Shown: in pieces, positions 1 through 12,839 of the stretch | How the letters are laid out: every line of letters begins with the position of its first letter | Position numbering within the stretch: position 1 is the stretch's first letter | NCBI GenBank assembly: GCA_964036155.1 | Contig: OZ038422.1 | Span: 3,929,201 to 3,993,200, forward strand | Length of the DNA stretch: 64,000 nt | Direction: 5' to 3' | Source: Diploscapter coronatus | Lineage: Eukaryota > Nematoda > Chromadorea > Rhabditida > Rhabditidae | The notes under the pieces: model-generated | Told to the model about the DNA's origin: nothing | The model's input: only the letters and a program-made list of their open reading frames with translations | Database searches by the model: none | Made by a program: the position numbers and the translations under genes

Positions 1-177
1 TATGTTTCGGCTTCCAAGAAATAAAACGGTATATTTTGTAAATGATATTCTGAAATTCGAATGCAATGCTTAGTTTACGATTAAGAATGTATGTTATTCA
101 TCAAAACGATGGCTCAATGTAATTGACGAGATTTATGTTATATTTTGGACCCGCTAGATTGAAGCATTTTTATTCAG

Positions 178-1449
178 ATCAAAACCAATCGTCAGACCTT
201 CTGATGGTTAAGACGGAAGAGCCGGCGCTGAACATTGAGGCGATTGTGGCGCAAAACGAGTTGTGCCACGACACATACATTTGTCCTGAACAGACGCTCA
301 GAGAATTCTTTGCTATGCAGGTAATTTTCCTTATTTTCCAGCTAATTTCAAAAGTAGTAAAAAGCGTCTCATCGTTAAAAATGACACATCAGTTTAAACA
401 AAATCTTTTCTTACAATATCAGATCCTACTCATCATGTGACGTTGTAATTATTGACCTAATTGCTGCTATTAGCTAGGATTTTGAAAGGCAATAAAAATC
501 ATGCAATAAGTGTCATAGAAATTTCACCTGATAAGTTTCTTCTTGGACCACGGTTGCACCGTTAGAAATCTGATAGTGGTCATTTGAAGAAAGCCCGAAA
601 CTACGTGAATCGAATTTCGTCGTCCCATCCCGGCTCACTCAACTCGTATCACAGAACGTATGCTCCAAGAGCGCAGGGCTCTAATTGGTCACCTGAGCTG
701 AGGGAATTGTAAGTTGTCCTTTCTTTTATTTTGCAAACCACTGATGAAACCAATCAAAAATCAGGATTATTGTGAAAAGATCAATGATACGTTTCGTAAA
801 ATAGGCTAGGGAGGTGGATTTTCTACAAGTGCGTTGCGAGAGAGTAAAATATTTCATACGTTAAACGTCTAAAATACTCTATGAAATTCAATCTTATTTT
901 TGCATTAGGTGATAAATTTTCAGGCTGCACGAAACAGTACAAAAAGCACCGACAGTTGACGAAGGTCTGGCCGCGTTCATGAGTCTGCCAAACCTCACCT
1001 CTCTCAAATCGATCACTCTTCGAGACGTGCTCGCTGAGGCTAATGCATTCCAGGAGTAAGTTAATTTTAAATACTATCAAAACTTATTCTTATATTTTCT
1101 CTTGCAAAATCGATTCGAAATTGTCGTTTTTTTTTTTTCGAAATAAAGATACCAATTCCTGAAACCTAAAAATTATTTCACTACTTTTTTCATTTGCAAA
1201 TACATTCATAACTAGAGGGAGGATATATTATTTATTGAAAGCGATCACAGTTATCGACTCAATATTTTCCCCAAGGAATTATTTTGATTGACGAAAATCT
1301 GAAACATACCAATTTTTCCGTGATTATTTTCACTTTTCAGCATTCGCGAGAGATTCATTATGGAGGGCATTTCGAAGAATACGACGAGTCGTTCGATGCT
1401 TCAAATCAGTCCCAGTAATCCGGCTTTCAGCCCGAATCATCTTAAATAG
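178..1449 (+). CDS. 3' part of an unrecognised gene (last four exons)
   Basis: Four exons join in frame: 178-320, 590-708, 924-1055 and 1341-1449, ending in TAG. The phases agree at every junction, and most donors and acceptors are good (GTAATT, GTAAGT, GTAAGT; TTTTCAG). The acceptor at 589 (TTTGAAG) is weak. The predicted C-terminal part is about 167 residues, soluble and rich in Ser and Asn in its middle (around SSSHPGSLNSYHRTYAPRAQ). A helical stretch with SLPNLTSLKSITLRDVLAEA follows, and the end is Ser/Pro/Asn-rich. I see no membrane segment and no catalytic motif. The first exon opens in phase 2, so earlier exons must lie left of the window. I do not recognise the family. A possible AATAAA lies at 2211, far from the stop. 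Confidence 0.6.
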
Positions 1450-2363
1450 AAAATTAAAAGTGTATTCTTTTGTTATCAACAGCGACTTGGAACCCCATGA
1501 TAACATATGCAAAATAACATAAGTTAGGTATACCTTTCTCAAACTACACACTATTTCGCATATGTTTTGTACTATTTCATTTTATTGTATTCCGATTTTA
1601 TCGTCAACCCAAAACTTGAAAACCTCATGATAAAATGACAACGCCATGTGCGAAGCATCATAGGCAAGATTTTCCGTTTTATTACAAAGACATTTGTTAT
1701 GCTATCATGCTGCTTCCAAACTGTCGCATCATCTTTATCATTCATCCAACAAAACAGCTCAAGGTTGCCATTCTTATGAAACTGAGTTGAAAAGACATCG
1801 TACGGTTTCAATTCTTCCGATTCAACGATAGCTTTTCATCGTCCAAATTCAGCAGGGCTTTCATTTCTATTTTCAGGTGATTTCGTTTCATTCTTACCAT
1901 GACTGATTTTATTCATTTTATTACCCAATTGTTAAAACTGATGATCTCAAAACCGGTTAAAGAAATGTTTCGTATTCTTTATTTCAAGCTTATCCCTGCC
2001 AAGAAAATTTTATACTGCATTTTCTAGAATCAAGACTCGCATAGTACAAAGCTGTGCAATAACTCTTCTATTGAAATGTATCGTGAGACCTATCGCAGAA
2101 GCTAATTCTTATGACTATGAATATCACTCCAAAATAACTTCTATCATAGGTTTTGCAAATTTTGACACCGAAACTATGTTTCAAACTAAGTAGTGACATT
2201 TCTTAGAGCTAATAAAGCGGTTACGCAGATACCAATTTTAATATTTTTCCTATAATCTAGCACTCGTAGAATTTCGAAATTACTGAATTCGTGTAGCAAA
2301 TAACTCGTGATAACACTATCACAGCGTTAAAATGAGAATGATTTGTACGATAAAGTAAGCGAA
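1450..2363. other. Intergenic region, convergent 3' ends
   Basis: AT-rich DNA between two convergent genes. It holds the presumed 3' UTRs of both and an AATAAA on the + strand at 2211-2216. I see no further coding exon or structured RNA here. Confidence 0.5.
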
Positions 2364-4441
2364 TTAGACAAATTGTTTCAAGTATCCATAGACATTTTCA
2401 TAGACGATCAGCATCACGGCTCCACCTGGACCAAGTCTCATAACTTTCGGCAATAATCCTCGATATAAAGCAGCTACTCTGAAATGACTCATTTGAAATT
2501 GCATTATGTGAAAATTAATATTTTAGCTATTTCTGATATGTATCTATCCACTAGTACGCGTTTCAGTAAGAGATGAAACGTGTTCAAAATTTTTGAATCG
2601 TACAATATTTGGGTTTCATAAATATCTCATTGTAAATTACGTAATACTAACTGACCCCTCTTCCTTGTAGATCAACCCGAGTGATTGCAAAGTGCTGTGA
2701 TATTTCCTTTGACCTTTTACTGGTTGTGGTCCTTGAATCCTAGACTTTGCCACGTCGAATGGAATATTGGCAACTGAGGCCAGAGAACCCGCGAGAAATC
2801 CGAGGAAAATTCGAGCGATCAAGTTCTTTGCGTGACTTTCCTAAAATTGAAACTTGATAAAGTAATTAGTCTAATAAAGCCAAAAAGTCGCCGGGAACGG
2901 AATATTTTGATAGTGATAGTTTTAGGCGATATTTTGAGACATTTCTATTTTCAAAAATCTTCTCAAATGATCACTTTAGCAGGTGGGATGTAGTCTTTGG
3001 CAGTGTGATACAGTCCAAAATACACCATGTTCCAGGTACCGTTCCTGGCTAATGTCGCTGTTAGTCCTAAAACGCTTCAGAATATCATCATTTTCACCGT
3101 GAACAAATTTTTAACCCCGATAAATCCCATTTGTACCGTATCCTTCTGTTCTTATTACCTCTCGTACCATAGCTGCACTGGATCGTTGCTAAATTCTTGG
3201 CTTTTCTCAAAGACGATGATTTTTATCATTGAAATTCATGTAATGTTCTAGTTTCATTCAAAATGAAGTAAACTTTGTCAAATATCATTTTTAGGCTAAT
3301 TGAATATGACATGACGAAATTCATCCTTTCCCAGACTATTGCTTCATTCCATATTCTAATTATTTTATCTTATCATAGCACTAGTATACAAACTGAATAT
3401 TGTATTTTCAGATATACCTCCGAAAACTTGACATTTCTCTCGGCTTGTTGTCGTATTTTCACCAACTCGAATGGACAGACGATAATCCCCTCGGTGCAGC
3501 CAGAAAGCATTCCAGCGATCGAAAATGTCTGCAACAAATCGATCATTTTTGTTCATTTTTTCCTCAAAATAAGCATTCTATATTTGTCAACGTCTTTATT
3601 TTTATCCCCCCTTAGCATCTTGGATTTGCCGCGTCGTTGCGACGACACGACATGAAAATGACGCGATGTGTTGCGAGTGAATATTTGTGTTGAAATAATT
3701 CCAGATCAAATATACTTTACAACACGTCGCGACAAATCCAGATAGCCTTTCCTTTTAGTTTCCGGCTTCAAAATCCGATGACAAATACAGGAAGCCCCAA
3801 AAATGATACCATCGGAATAGGTATATCCGGATGTGTCAAAGCAATTTTGTACTGTTCGAACGTAAAAAATTTCGTTGCTCTCTTTGGGGTTTCGGCCAAA
3901 ACGGGTGGAAGAATGCCCTAAAATGAAATATGAATTCGAAATGTCTTATGCCCATCAGATTTTCACTTGCTTAATGACGAATTTACTCATTTAATTACGT
4001 TTTGAACAGTGGATATTGCGATGAAACTCACCTTATAGAATCCAAGCATTCCCTCGTTTTTGTACGTGTTCCTTATGCAAGAAGCCATCCCAGAGTCGGC
4101 GCCCACAATTTGCAAGCGAGTTTTCACGACATCCAAAGGCTGCATCAGGCACACCTCCACCAAGCCTAATTTTTGAGTGTCATTTTCATTATTAGTGCAT
4201 AATCGGTAATTTTTACGAAGTTAAATTGATCATGAAAAATTCGAAACTTATTTTGGAAATTCATTGTTTTCTTTTGCAATTGAAACCCGAAGGATTTGAA
4301 TGACTTAATGGTATTTTATATTTACACATTGTTCGGGTCAACATTTGAGACATCATCTCTGAAATATTTTCATATAAATTATTTTCTACCTGCCGATCCC
4401 CCAGCAGCAATCTGACAGGCTCCCTCCTTGACTCGATTCAT
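2364..4441 (-). CDS. Mitochondrial 2-oxodicarboxylate carrier (SLC25A21 type)
   Basis: Eight exons on the minus strand: 4390-4441, 4032-4165, 3810-3917, 3418-3528, 3116-3188, 2975-3066, 2656-2840 and 2364-2478. They sum to 870 nt, or 289 residues plus stop, close to the usual length of about 300. All three carrier repeats carry the PX[D/E]XX[K/R] signature: QPLDVVKTRLQ, CPFELVKIRQQ and IPFDVAKSRIQG. Blocks such as GILPPVLAETPKRA-KFFTFEQY and IPFDVAKSRIQGPQPV are the ones I know from vertebrate SLC25A21. The family sits in the inner mitochondrial membrane and exchanges 2-oxoadipate and related C5-C7 oxodicarboxylates for 2-oxoglutarate in lysine and tryptophan breakdown. The start MNRVKEGACQIAAGG leads straight into the first helix, so no cleaved presequence is needed. 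The donor of exon 7 is GTCAGT. Other SLC25 members fit the repeat 2 and repeat 3 signatures less well. Confidence 0.93.
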
Positions 4442-6816
4442 CTTCAAATATTTTCAGCTGCTTGCGCAAATCGCGTGAGGTGAATTTTCAATTCGTTGGA
4501 AAATCGGAACGATGAAGATTCTCGTCGTGAATAAATTAGAAGTCGAGGATTTTCAAGAATTGATAAGGTTTATATAAAAAAAAAAATAGGAAGCCGATTT
4601 ATCATAAACTAAATAAAGTAAACAAGTAGTATATTGAATTCGCAGTAATCTATACCGGTCGGAAAATAGGCAAGAAAATGCGAATAAATCAATCGCTCCA
4701 TGGCCGTGAGGGTCTGCTGAAAGCGACGAGAGATACGTACAGATAACGTGAAAATGACTAGAATTAGAGAAAACAGACCAGGACTGGCTTGTAGGAAAAT
4801 AGAACAGAAAGGTGGCAACAGAGGGTGGGAAAAGAATCGTTATAAAAGTGTACACTATTTCAGTAAATCTGAAATTGGTTGTTTTGAGAAAATCAGAAGC
4901 ATAATAAAACGTGACAATAGTGGCCGACAAATAAGCAATAAAGCTTATCAGAGATGATTACATTTATGGCGGAATAAATTATTGTGTGCAGATAATTTAG
5001 TCACAATTGCAATGCGATGAAATATTATTTTCTAGATCTCAAATAAACATAATGATAAAAGCAATATTGAAAAATTACAACTTATTTCAAAGAAAATGAT
5101 AGAAATTGTGCTATTTTATTCAGTTAACGACTATTTGTTTATACTATAAATTACCATGCGAATCAAACAAAATAATGTTCTTTTTGCTTCTTTATGAAAT
5201 GCCCTGAAACGTACATATTTGTTATCCTCCATAATTTCAATCAGATAGGAGCCAATGTTTCAAAAATTTTCTTCATTTCATTTCTTCTCTGGTCAAGACA
5301 CCGCCCACTTTTGAGTATGCTCTTTTTTCTTGCACGATCTTGCAAATCTCCATATTGTAGCGACTTTTCTTGAAATATTAACCTCATTGTGATGTTGTTT
5401 GTTTATCATTAAGTTACCTGAGTCTGAGCCGTTCGTTCGAGTATCTGCCTGCAAAGGAAAGGCTGCAAATATATTGACGCTCAGAAGGTCAATCTTGTAG
5501 AACAGAACACTTCTAGCACACTTGATTAATCTATTTCAAAGAAATATTATGGATCGTTGTTAAGCTTTTAAATTAGTTCTTTATCATAGAGTAGCCAAAT
5601 CTCGATCATTTTTTACCACATATTTTATTTGTTTTGTTCCGAGTCTCTGCATAAAAATTACTAAAAATTTGGTTCTTCTCTAACAAATGAACTATTCTAA
5701 CATGAGATCTTCGTGCCGTAGTATCTTCAACGATTGTCTTTGCTTTACAAAATTCGATCGTTGCAATTCCAGCCTCAATCTAACACTATTTGAAAGGTAG
5801 TTTCTTTCTGTTGGAACACGTCTTTCTCAATTCTAAATAACATAATAACATACCATACATACTGTTGTTCACTCCTACCATTGACCTTTCGTATATTCAT
5901 ATTTGGTGCATCTCTTTCGACAATGTCTTCTCCATTATATACACGTTGTTCACACTGCTTGTATCAACAATCGTGTTCCCCCTTCTCGTCCCTTGCCCTC
6001 CCTTCTCCTTCTCCTTCTTCTTCTTCTTCTTCCTCTTCTTCTGTCCCCAGTCCCTCCCATTTTCCTTCCACCTTTCTCTTTGACTTGGCTCCTCTAATCT
6101 CGAGCGGCTTTTCACATTTCCCCGAAAAAAAAAACTTGCAATTTCTCCTTTCATCTTGACGCAGAACACGCGCTTCTTGCACTTACCGTACAGGAGATAT
6201 TTGTTCTTACAAGTTTTTTTTTGCATTTTTCTGAACTCGATGTAAGATGACAGAATGAAGATGTAACTATCTCAGACATATCAAACTCTTGTCGGATTTC
6301 CCATTGATCTGTTGACGCAGAACACGCGGTTTTGCATGTGCTGTAAGGCGTTGAATTGCTCCTTCAATTTTCTGGATAATTCTGGTTTTGAATATCTCTG
6401 AGCTATCTAGTATACATGGTTCTACCGATTTTTTTCTTAATAAACATTTAGTGATATACATGCACTTTCCGACAATAGAGTTGTGCCTTTGATTTGATAG
6501 GCATCCACCCATAAATAGTGAACTATCTATTTTTAAAGGAATATGTTTCAATTCTTGCTCGATTTTCTTTTAAATAAAATAGGTTGTCTTTTAGTAAACC
6601 CATATTTAATAATAATTCTCTTATATCACTTCGAGGATCGCTTGCACAATTTGATTCATCATAGAAAATTAATGAAGATAAATAGTTATAGGTTTTAAAA
6701 ATTCTTGTCAGTTTTATCAAAAATATTTTCAATCAGTAAATTTGTTGTTAGGCGAAACTTTCTCTTATAGGATACAAAAATTAACGTCGTTTTTACAGAT
6801 GCCATGAAAATTCGCT
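4442..6816. other. Intergenic region between divergent genes
   Basis: About 2.4 kb between the 5' ends of the carrier and TIKI genes, so it probably holds both promoters. It contains a pyrimidine-rich tract at 5990-6080 and a 17-nt direct repeat at 6156-6172 and 6312-6328. Reading frames here are low-complexity or lack splice support. I see no gene. Confidence 0.45.
6156..6328 (+). repeat. Two copies of a 17-nt direct repeat
   Basis: The word TTGACGCAGAACACGCG occurs at 6156-6172 and again at 6312-6328, about 156 bp apart, in otherwise AT-rich DNA. The GC content and exact identity suggest either a dispersed repeat or a paired regulatory site upstream of the TIKI gene. I cannot tell which. 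Confidence 0.6.
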
Positions 6817-9800
6817 ATGCTAATTATCCTCTGCGGATTGATTGTGGCGATGGCCGGTTACTCAGCAGCAAACATGGAATGTCTCAAGGATGTAGGTTTG
6901 CAATTCCTTGAAGATTTTCGTGTTATTTATCGAAATAGAGAGAGCTATTGAGTATGAGATTAGGGATAAGCTATCGACGAATAAATAGCGCGATTTCTTG
7001 ATACATTTTCAGAGTATCTTGATTTCAGGTAAATCGTAGCACGTATCTATGGTCAGCGTCCAGGGAATCGGCTTCAACCTCGAGAGCATATCTCTTCGGC
7101 ACGATTCATGTCCCCTATACGGAGGTTTGGAAGGATGGTAAGAAATTAAATCTGAGTTCATTTATAAAGAAAGAATACCTATTATTCGTAGACTATCATT
7201 TCCTTGGTCATGGTATTGTCATGAATCAAAATTCTTCCCTGAATTTTCAACTTTTGAAAGCATACATTTCCTCCGTGTTTTGCAATATTTTTCTAGATCA
7301 AACTCGACTAAAATACACCACCTGCATTGCCATTTTGGGTCTTCCGGAAGGTGCGCGCAGCGTAGTGAATTTTTGATGATTGTTCGCGCGCTTCGCCGTG
7401 CTCTTTTGTCTCCCCTCTGCTGCAAGCATTTCACACATTTTGAATGGCGTAACAATGTCAGGGGATGCAGAAAATGACAAGAGATCAAGGGATTTTAAGA
7501 GGAAAAGAAGCACAAATAGAGGTGCGAGGCGGTTGCCAGCGGGGTAATTAGGCGTGAAATGTAACGAAATATGAAATACCAAGAACCCAAAGCATACGCA
7601 ATGCGAGGGCGTGCAAAGCAGAGCAAGAAGGTGAGAGGAAGAGGAAGGAAGGAACTGTCAAGGGTTGCCAGTTCGGAAGTAGCTCAAATTATTTTGGTTA
7701 AAGAAAATGTTGCCCTTCATGAATTACGAATAAATAAGACTATAAACTCTAACTCGAAGAAAATATTGAAATCAAGAAATCAACTAGTGTAGTGTTGCAC
7801 ATCACTAGGAAATTACCTATCCAACGGCGTATCATATGTGAGGAACGATTGCCGGGTGGTTAGGCATAAGTTTGGACAGACAGACAGACAAGTAGACACA
7901 CTTTACAAAAATACTTAAAAATAGAATTGGATTAAACATGATTTGATATTGAAATCCCAATGATTTTTCGTGCACCTGTATGACAGAGCTTCACAAAAAA
8001 TTTCGGTATCTACTACTAGTAACTTCTAGACAATTATGCACTACTTCATTGGGCTAAATTTATTGAATCTTCAACTTGTTTTAATTGCAGTATCCGACCG
8101 AGTCCATGACGCGTTTGCGGCTGCCGATACAGTGCTCTTGGAGCTTGACCTATTAGATTCTACAACTTTGAAGAAACTCACCAGATGCAAGCGTCTGAAG
8201 AGAGGAGTCACTGCCAAATCGTATCTACCCATTCTTCTCTACAATAGGGTTGAAAAATGTTAGGAATTTTCAATTATCTGATCTCCGAGAAGACTTTGTC
8301 CACATTTCTTCTAAAAACACGTTGCTAACTCAAAATTTAATTTACTAGATCTTTGTTTAAAAAATATTAACCGAGTTAATTTCTTATTGCGACATCAAAC
8401 TTTCAGTCATGAAGACCTTCAAATCGTATCTGATGGAGTGGGCCAAGCGCGAATATCAATACAGAAACGATGCATACAATTTGGTCACAGATGTCTACCA
8501 GATGGTTGCTGGTAAATATAAATGTTTAAAAATGTCAACACTTCGATTGATAATTAATGCCACCTATTGCTACAATTAGAATAATTGTGATAAGACAGAA
8601 CAAATAATGTTCAAATTATGTTTCAACATTTCACAGTATTGATCATAAGCTTTTCATTGATGATAGTCTCATCTTATTTGCTCTCAACTTTCAAGCAAGT
8701 AAACTCTCTAAAATTCGTATAAAATGGACGTTTCAAATATTAGCATCACAGTAAAAATTTCAAATCCTTGATAACATTCCGCAGCAATTACTATATGACG
8801 AGATGACGAGACGCTATAGTTAGAGATAGGGGAGGGAAGGAAAGTAGGCGAAATAGTGTGGGCAAAGAAGGTCTCGTCATCTCGTCAAGTAACAGTGCTA
8901 CATCGTTCTAGTCGCGTCAAGCAAATAAAATCAATTTAGCCGGCTGGGATCGGAAGAAACCCGAATGGTTGTTGTTTTCGTTGTATCAAATGTGCGAGAA
9001 CATTCTCGAACGACCCTCCTCTCCAACGTTGGACGTCTATCTGGCAGAAAAGGCCGTGAACGAGAAGAAGACGATCCGACCCTTGGAAAGTGCCGATGAG
9101 CAGTGCCATCCAGTGCCTTCAGTCAGCAAGGACGAGGTGAGTACCTGGAATAGCTGCAAAAATACCACAATGGAAAGATGTAAATTAAAAAAAGAAAAAA
9201 GTCTTAGCAAAAGCAATATTTTATCGTTTAATTGGTAGTCAATTTTCTAATCGAAAACTTTATCAGTCAGAAACTAATCTGACAACCAAATTTGCCGTCC
9301 ACATTTGCTCAATGTTTATAAACGAGAACGATTGAATTGGGAATTTTAGTGAGTTTCAAAACGACTCATATCTTTTGCCATCACTTATCTCGCTGACTTT
9401 GCTGCATTTTCTTAATCACCCAAAAATTACTTCTGGCTAACCAATGCCATTGCCCCATTTGCACAACGTGTCTATATTCTAAGTGAGAGATTGTTTGTTT
9501 TGGGCGTTTTTCCCCTTCGCCTTTCCCTCCCACTAGAACAATGGCAGGTCATTGGTCTGTCAATTATGCACTGCTTTCTTGAGGAAGGGGAGAAGTAATG
9601 ACTGAATGACTGAATCCACTCAAGGCTCCAATAACTCTGGAAGGAAGTAAAGTAACTGAAGGACTATGAAGGACTAATGCATATTGCTCTTCCTATTCTT
9701 TGTAGCGGATTGCCTGAATTTTGAATGTGAGAGATCCGGACAATGTCAGAATTATGGTGAAGTGAAATTTAGGACTTGGATTCGAAATCTTTAGAAAGAA

Positions 9801-10859
9801 AAAAGAACCCTAGCTCGGAAGTTTCTAGGTCCAAACTGTTTGAGTGAAGATGCCAAAATTGTGTTCTGCACAAATCTCTGCTCATTAAAAGACTGCTCAA
9901 ATTAGCGCAAATCTCGGAGTAAACAAAGAAACCTCGGTAATTGCAGATAATTTTCGCGATCGGGTACACGCTGGACTATCTCGAATGGCTCTACAGTAAT
10001 AAGCAGCCATTTAGTCACAAAAAGGAAAGGTGGGATGCTATAATTGAATTAAGATATGGAAAATCGCTTTCTCAACTTTCATTATGGCCTAAATTAATTG
10101 TGCAACTATCAAATTTTTTGAAACATATCTGAAAATAATTTTGGTAATTACTTCAGATCTCTATCAGACATCGTTAGACACTACCGTTGCGGTAGTTTGG
10201 ATCAGGACATATTCGAAACGGGAAAATCATCGAAGAGCCTCAATTACAGTGCGGAAGATGATCAGCGGTCGAAACAGGTTGATTTTAAAGAAATATTTGT
10301 ATCATTTAGGGAAATCAGTTACCATGATATTATAGATTGATGCAAAAATTCACACGGATATTTTCGTGAAACGCAACGAGAGAATCGCTAGACGAATCAA
10401 GAAAGAGTTGGATGAAAAACCGAATGGACGATTTTTCATAGCCGTTGGAACTGGTCAGTTGAAACGTCAATGATTTCGAGCCTTATTTTTATTCAGGGCA
10501 TTTCTTTGGCAGTGGTAATATCCTGGATTGGATGAGGGATCTTGGCTATAGGATAAAACAGATATCGAATGGGGATAATATGTAAGGGTTTTAAAATATG
10601 TACATAATGGGGGTACATTTTATCATTTACCTATTCCGTAATCAAATGCATCAAGCTAGAAACATCTAAATAGAAAAAGTGAAATTCCAGAAAACTCCAT
10701 GCCAAGAAGCACAATTTCAAGCCATTATGGAAGAAGGACCGACTTCCTCAGGATAATATGCAAGTCGAAATCACCATTACTGTAAATGGTCATCAATATA
10801 AAAACCACTTGCTGCCTTTCCTAGCAATCATTTTTCTAGTCATCGACTTATTTCATTGA
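6817..10859 (+). CDS. TIKI/TRABD2-type Wnt-inactivating metalloprotease
   Basis: Ten exons: 6817-6891, 7029-7137, 8091-8258, 8407-8511, 8940-9136, 9947-10029, 10157-10277, 10336-10453, 10497-10581 and 10691-10859. They give 1230 nt and 409 residues. Residues 1-20 form a signal peptide ([18 protein letters not shown]). The TraB/GumN-type catalytic fold follows, with the first GxxH motif at 49-52 in [13 protein letters not shown], an acidic LLELDLLD block at 77-84, the Cys-containing DEQCHP block, and the second motif GTGH at 324-327 followed by [16 protein letters not shown]. The C-terminal 16 residues ([16 protein letters not shown]) are hydrophobic and suit a membrane or lipid anchor. Known TIKI proteins are surface metalloproteases that trim Wnt N-termini and inactivate them. 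Two short out-of-frame ATGs (6799 and 6804) precede the chosen start. An acceptor-like TTTTACAG ends at 6798. AATAAA lies at 10953-10958. Intron 4 carries a MITE. Confidence 0.92.
8784..8897 (+). mobile_element. MITE-like element, copy 1 (inside TIKI intron 4)
   Basis: A segment of about 110 bp bounded by inverted repeats built on TGACGAGATGACGAGAC at the left and GTCTCGTCATCTCGTCA at the right. Its reverse complement is nearly identical to 17287-17392, including the internal pyrimidine-rich part. There is no coding capacity. Two copies in opposite orientation about 8.4 kb apart show that it has moved or been copied. Confidence 0.85.
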
Positions 10860-11319
10860 TCTGAACTTCTTTCAAATGTGTATTTCATCGATCTCAAGTT
10901 TTTAGTCTACTTAAAAATTATTTTATTATCAATCTTGAAGTACAAATTTCGGAATAAAGCGTTTTTTTTTAAAGTCACAACCTAGAAATCGGGTTAAAGT
11001 GAAGCATAAAGGATTGAGATACTGCGATAGAAGGGAATTAGAAGTCCGAGAAATACTGATCAGTCAAATACTCTAAAATCACAGGGTACTAATTCTTAAT
11101 ACTTTGATGCATAACGATATCCAAGCAGAAATATTGCCTATGAAATATGCTTCAACCTAAAAATTGCTAAAGCTTATAACCAAAAGCGTTTTCAGACATT
11201 GCATGGAAGTTAATTCAAATTTTTAAAATGAGGGTAGCAACGAAGAATGGTACCTTTTCGAAACTTTCAGGTACGTTTCTAATATCAAGTGTGTCATTAG
11301 CTACAGTAACGCGGACAAA
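10860..11319. other. Intergenic region, convergent 3' ends
   Basis: Short gap between the TIKI and succinyl-CoA synthetase stop codons. It holds the TIKI polyadenylation signal AATAAA at 10953-10958. I see nothing else. Confidence 0.6.
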
Positions 11320-12798
11320 TCACGATTGTTTTCTATCGATGAGCGCCTTCGCCAGAGTTATTCCTAGTTGAGCTGGTGAGGGGACAACCTAAACGGATCC
11401 TTTAAATTTTTACGAATTTTATACACAAGTTTCAAAATAAGCTATCTAAAATTGCGCATCGCATTAGTTTTAATTGATAGCAACACTAGTCTGGCGATTA
11501 ATTTGCAGGCTATCGAATAGTTTTACCATGATTCCGGCGTCTTTCAAAGCGGCGATTTTCTCGGTTGCGGTTCCCTTTCCTCCCGAAATGATCGCTCCTG
11601 CATGGCCCATTCTTCTTCCAGGTGGTGCAGTCACTCCAGCTACAAACGAAACCACGGGCTTATGATTTGGGCCATGAAATTGAAAATTAATAAATAATGT
11701 AAGTAAAAGATTTAAACTAATATCCTAAGTTTAGAAAAAATGCATAGTTAATAAATGTACGAAAATAAACTATTTTGAATAACGATACTCCATCAATAAA
11801 TTAAAGGAAATGAAATAAATACCGAATTGTTCTCTTTGAGGAACTCTGCAGCTTCTTCCTCGGCCGAACCTCCGATTTCGCCGATCAGAATTATTCCTGG
11901 AAAGAGTTCAATTCAAAAGTAATTTGCAAAGATAAATTTACCTTTCGTTTCAGGATCCTCAAGAAAAACTCGAAGACAGTCGATGAAATTGGTTCCGTTG
12001 AAAGGATCGCCCCCGATTCCGACGCAGAGAGTCTGACCGAGACCTGCCTGGCTCGTTTGCAGCACTGCCTCGTAGGTCAGGGTTCCAGAACGAGACACTA
12101 CTCCGACAATTCCCTACAACTATCATACTCATTCACTATTTTGTAAATAAATTTGGAGCTAAGACAAATGTGTAGCGTTTCGACTAATTTACTAGTTTTT
12201 TTTCTAATTCTTCAGATAATTTAGCAAAACGATAATGCAAAAATGTACTGAAAATGCTGGAAAAGTATGCTCCAACAAAATGAATCCATTGAGTGGCGGT
12301 TCGATACTTATTACTTTGAAGAATTCTAATCGAATGCAACAATTGTGATATTGTCGATGAATGATAACTTGGAATAAAGTCGAAAAGACGCATTCCTTCC
12401 TCTACCTCTTTTAACATTCGAAATGCGCGCACAGACGATATTTGTTCATTTGGCAGTTTTTCTTATTTTCTTTGTTGCTTCATCGAAGTTAGAGGGGTCT
12501 TCGCCAACAACACCTTCCAATTATCGTTATTTATTGGTATTGGTTAAAATTAATTCACTAATTATCGATAATTGCCCTTAAAATACGATAAACAAAACAT
12601 CTGTAATACTGACTCTCTTATGAATGTGTCCCGGCATAATTCCAATCTTGCATTGCTCTGCAGAAATAATTCCTGGACAGTTCGGACCGACCAATCGAGT
12701 TTTATTCTGGCCAACGATGCGATTCTTCACTCGGACCATGTCCTAAAAATATTCGATTATTTTTTCCTGAACTTTTCCCATTTACAAACTAGCACTAT

Positions 12799-12839
<41 letters not shown>

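Noticed and set aside
5897..6226. Overlapping frames on both strands around 5.9-6.2 kb
   Set aside because: All arise from one pyrimidine-rich tract, with poly-Ser, poly-Leu or poly-Glu/Lys translations depending on frame.
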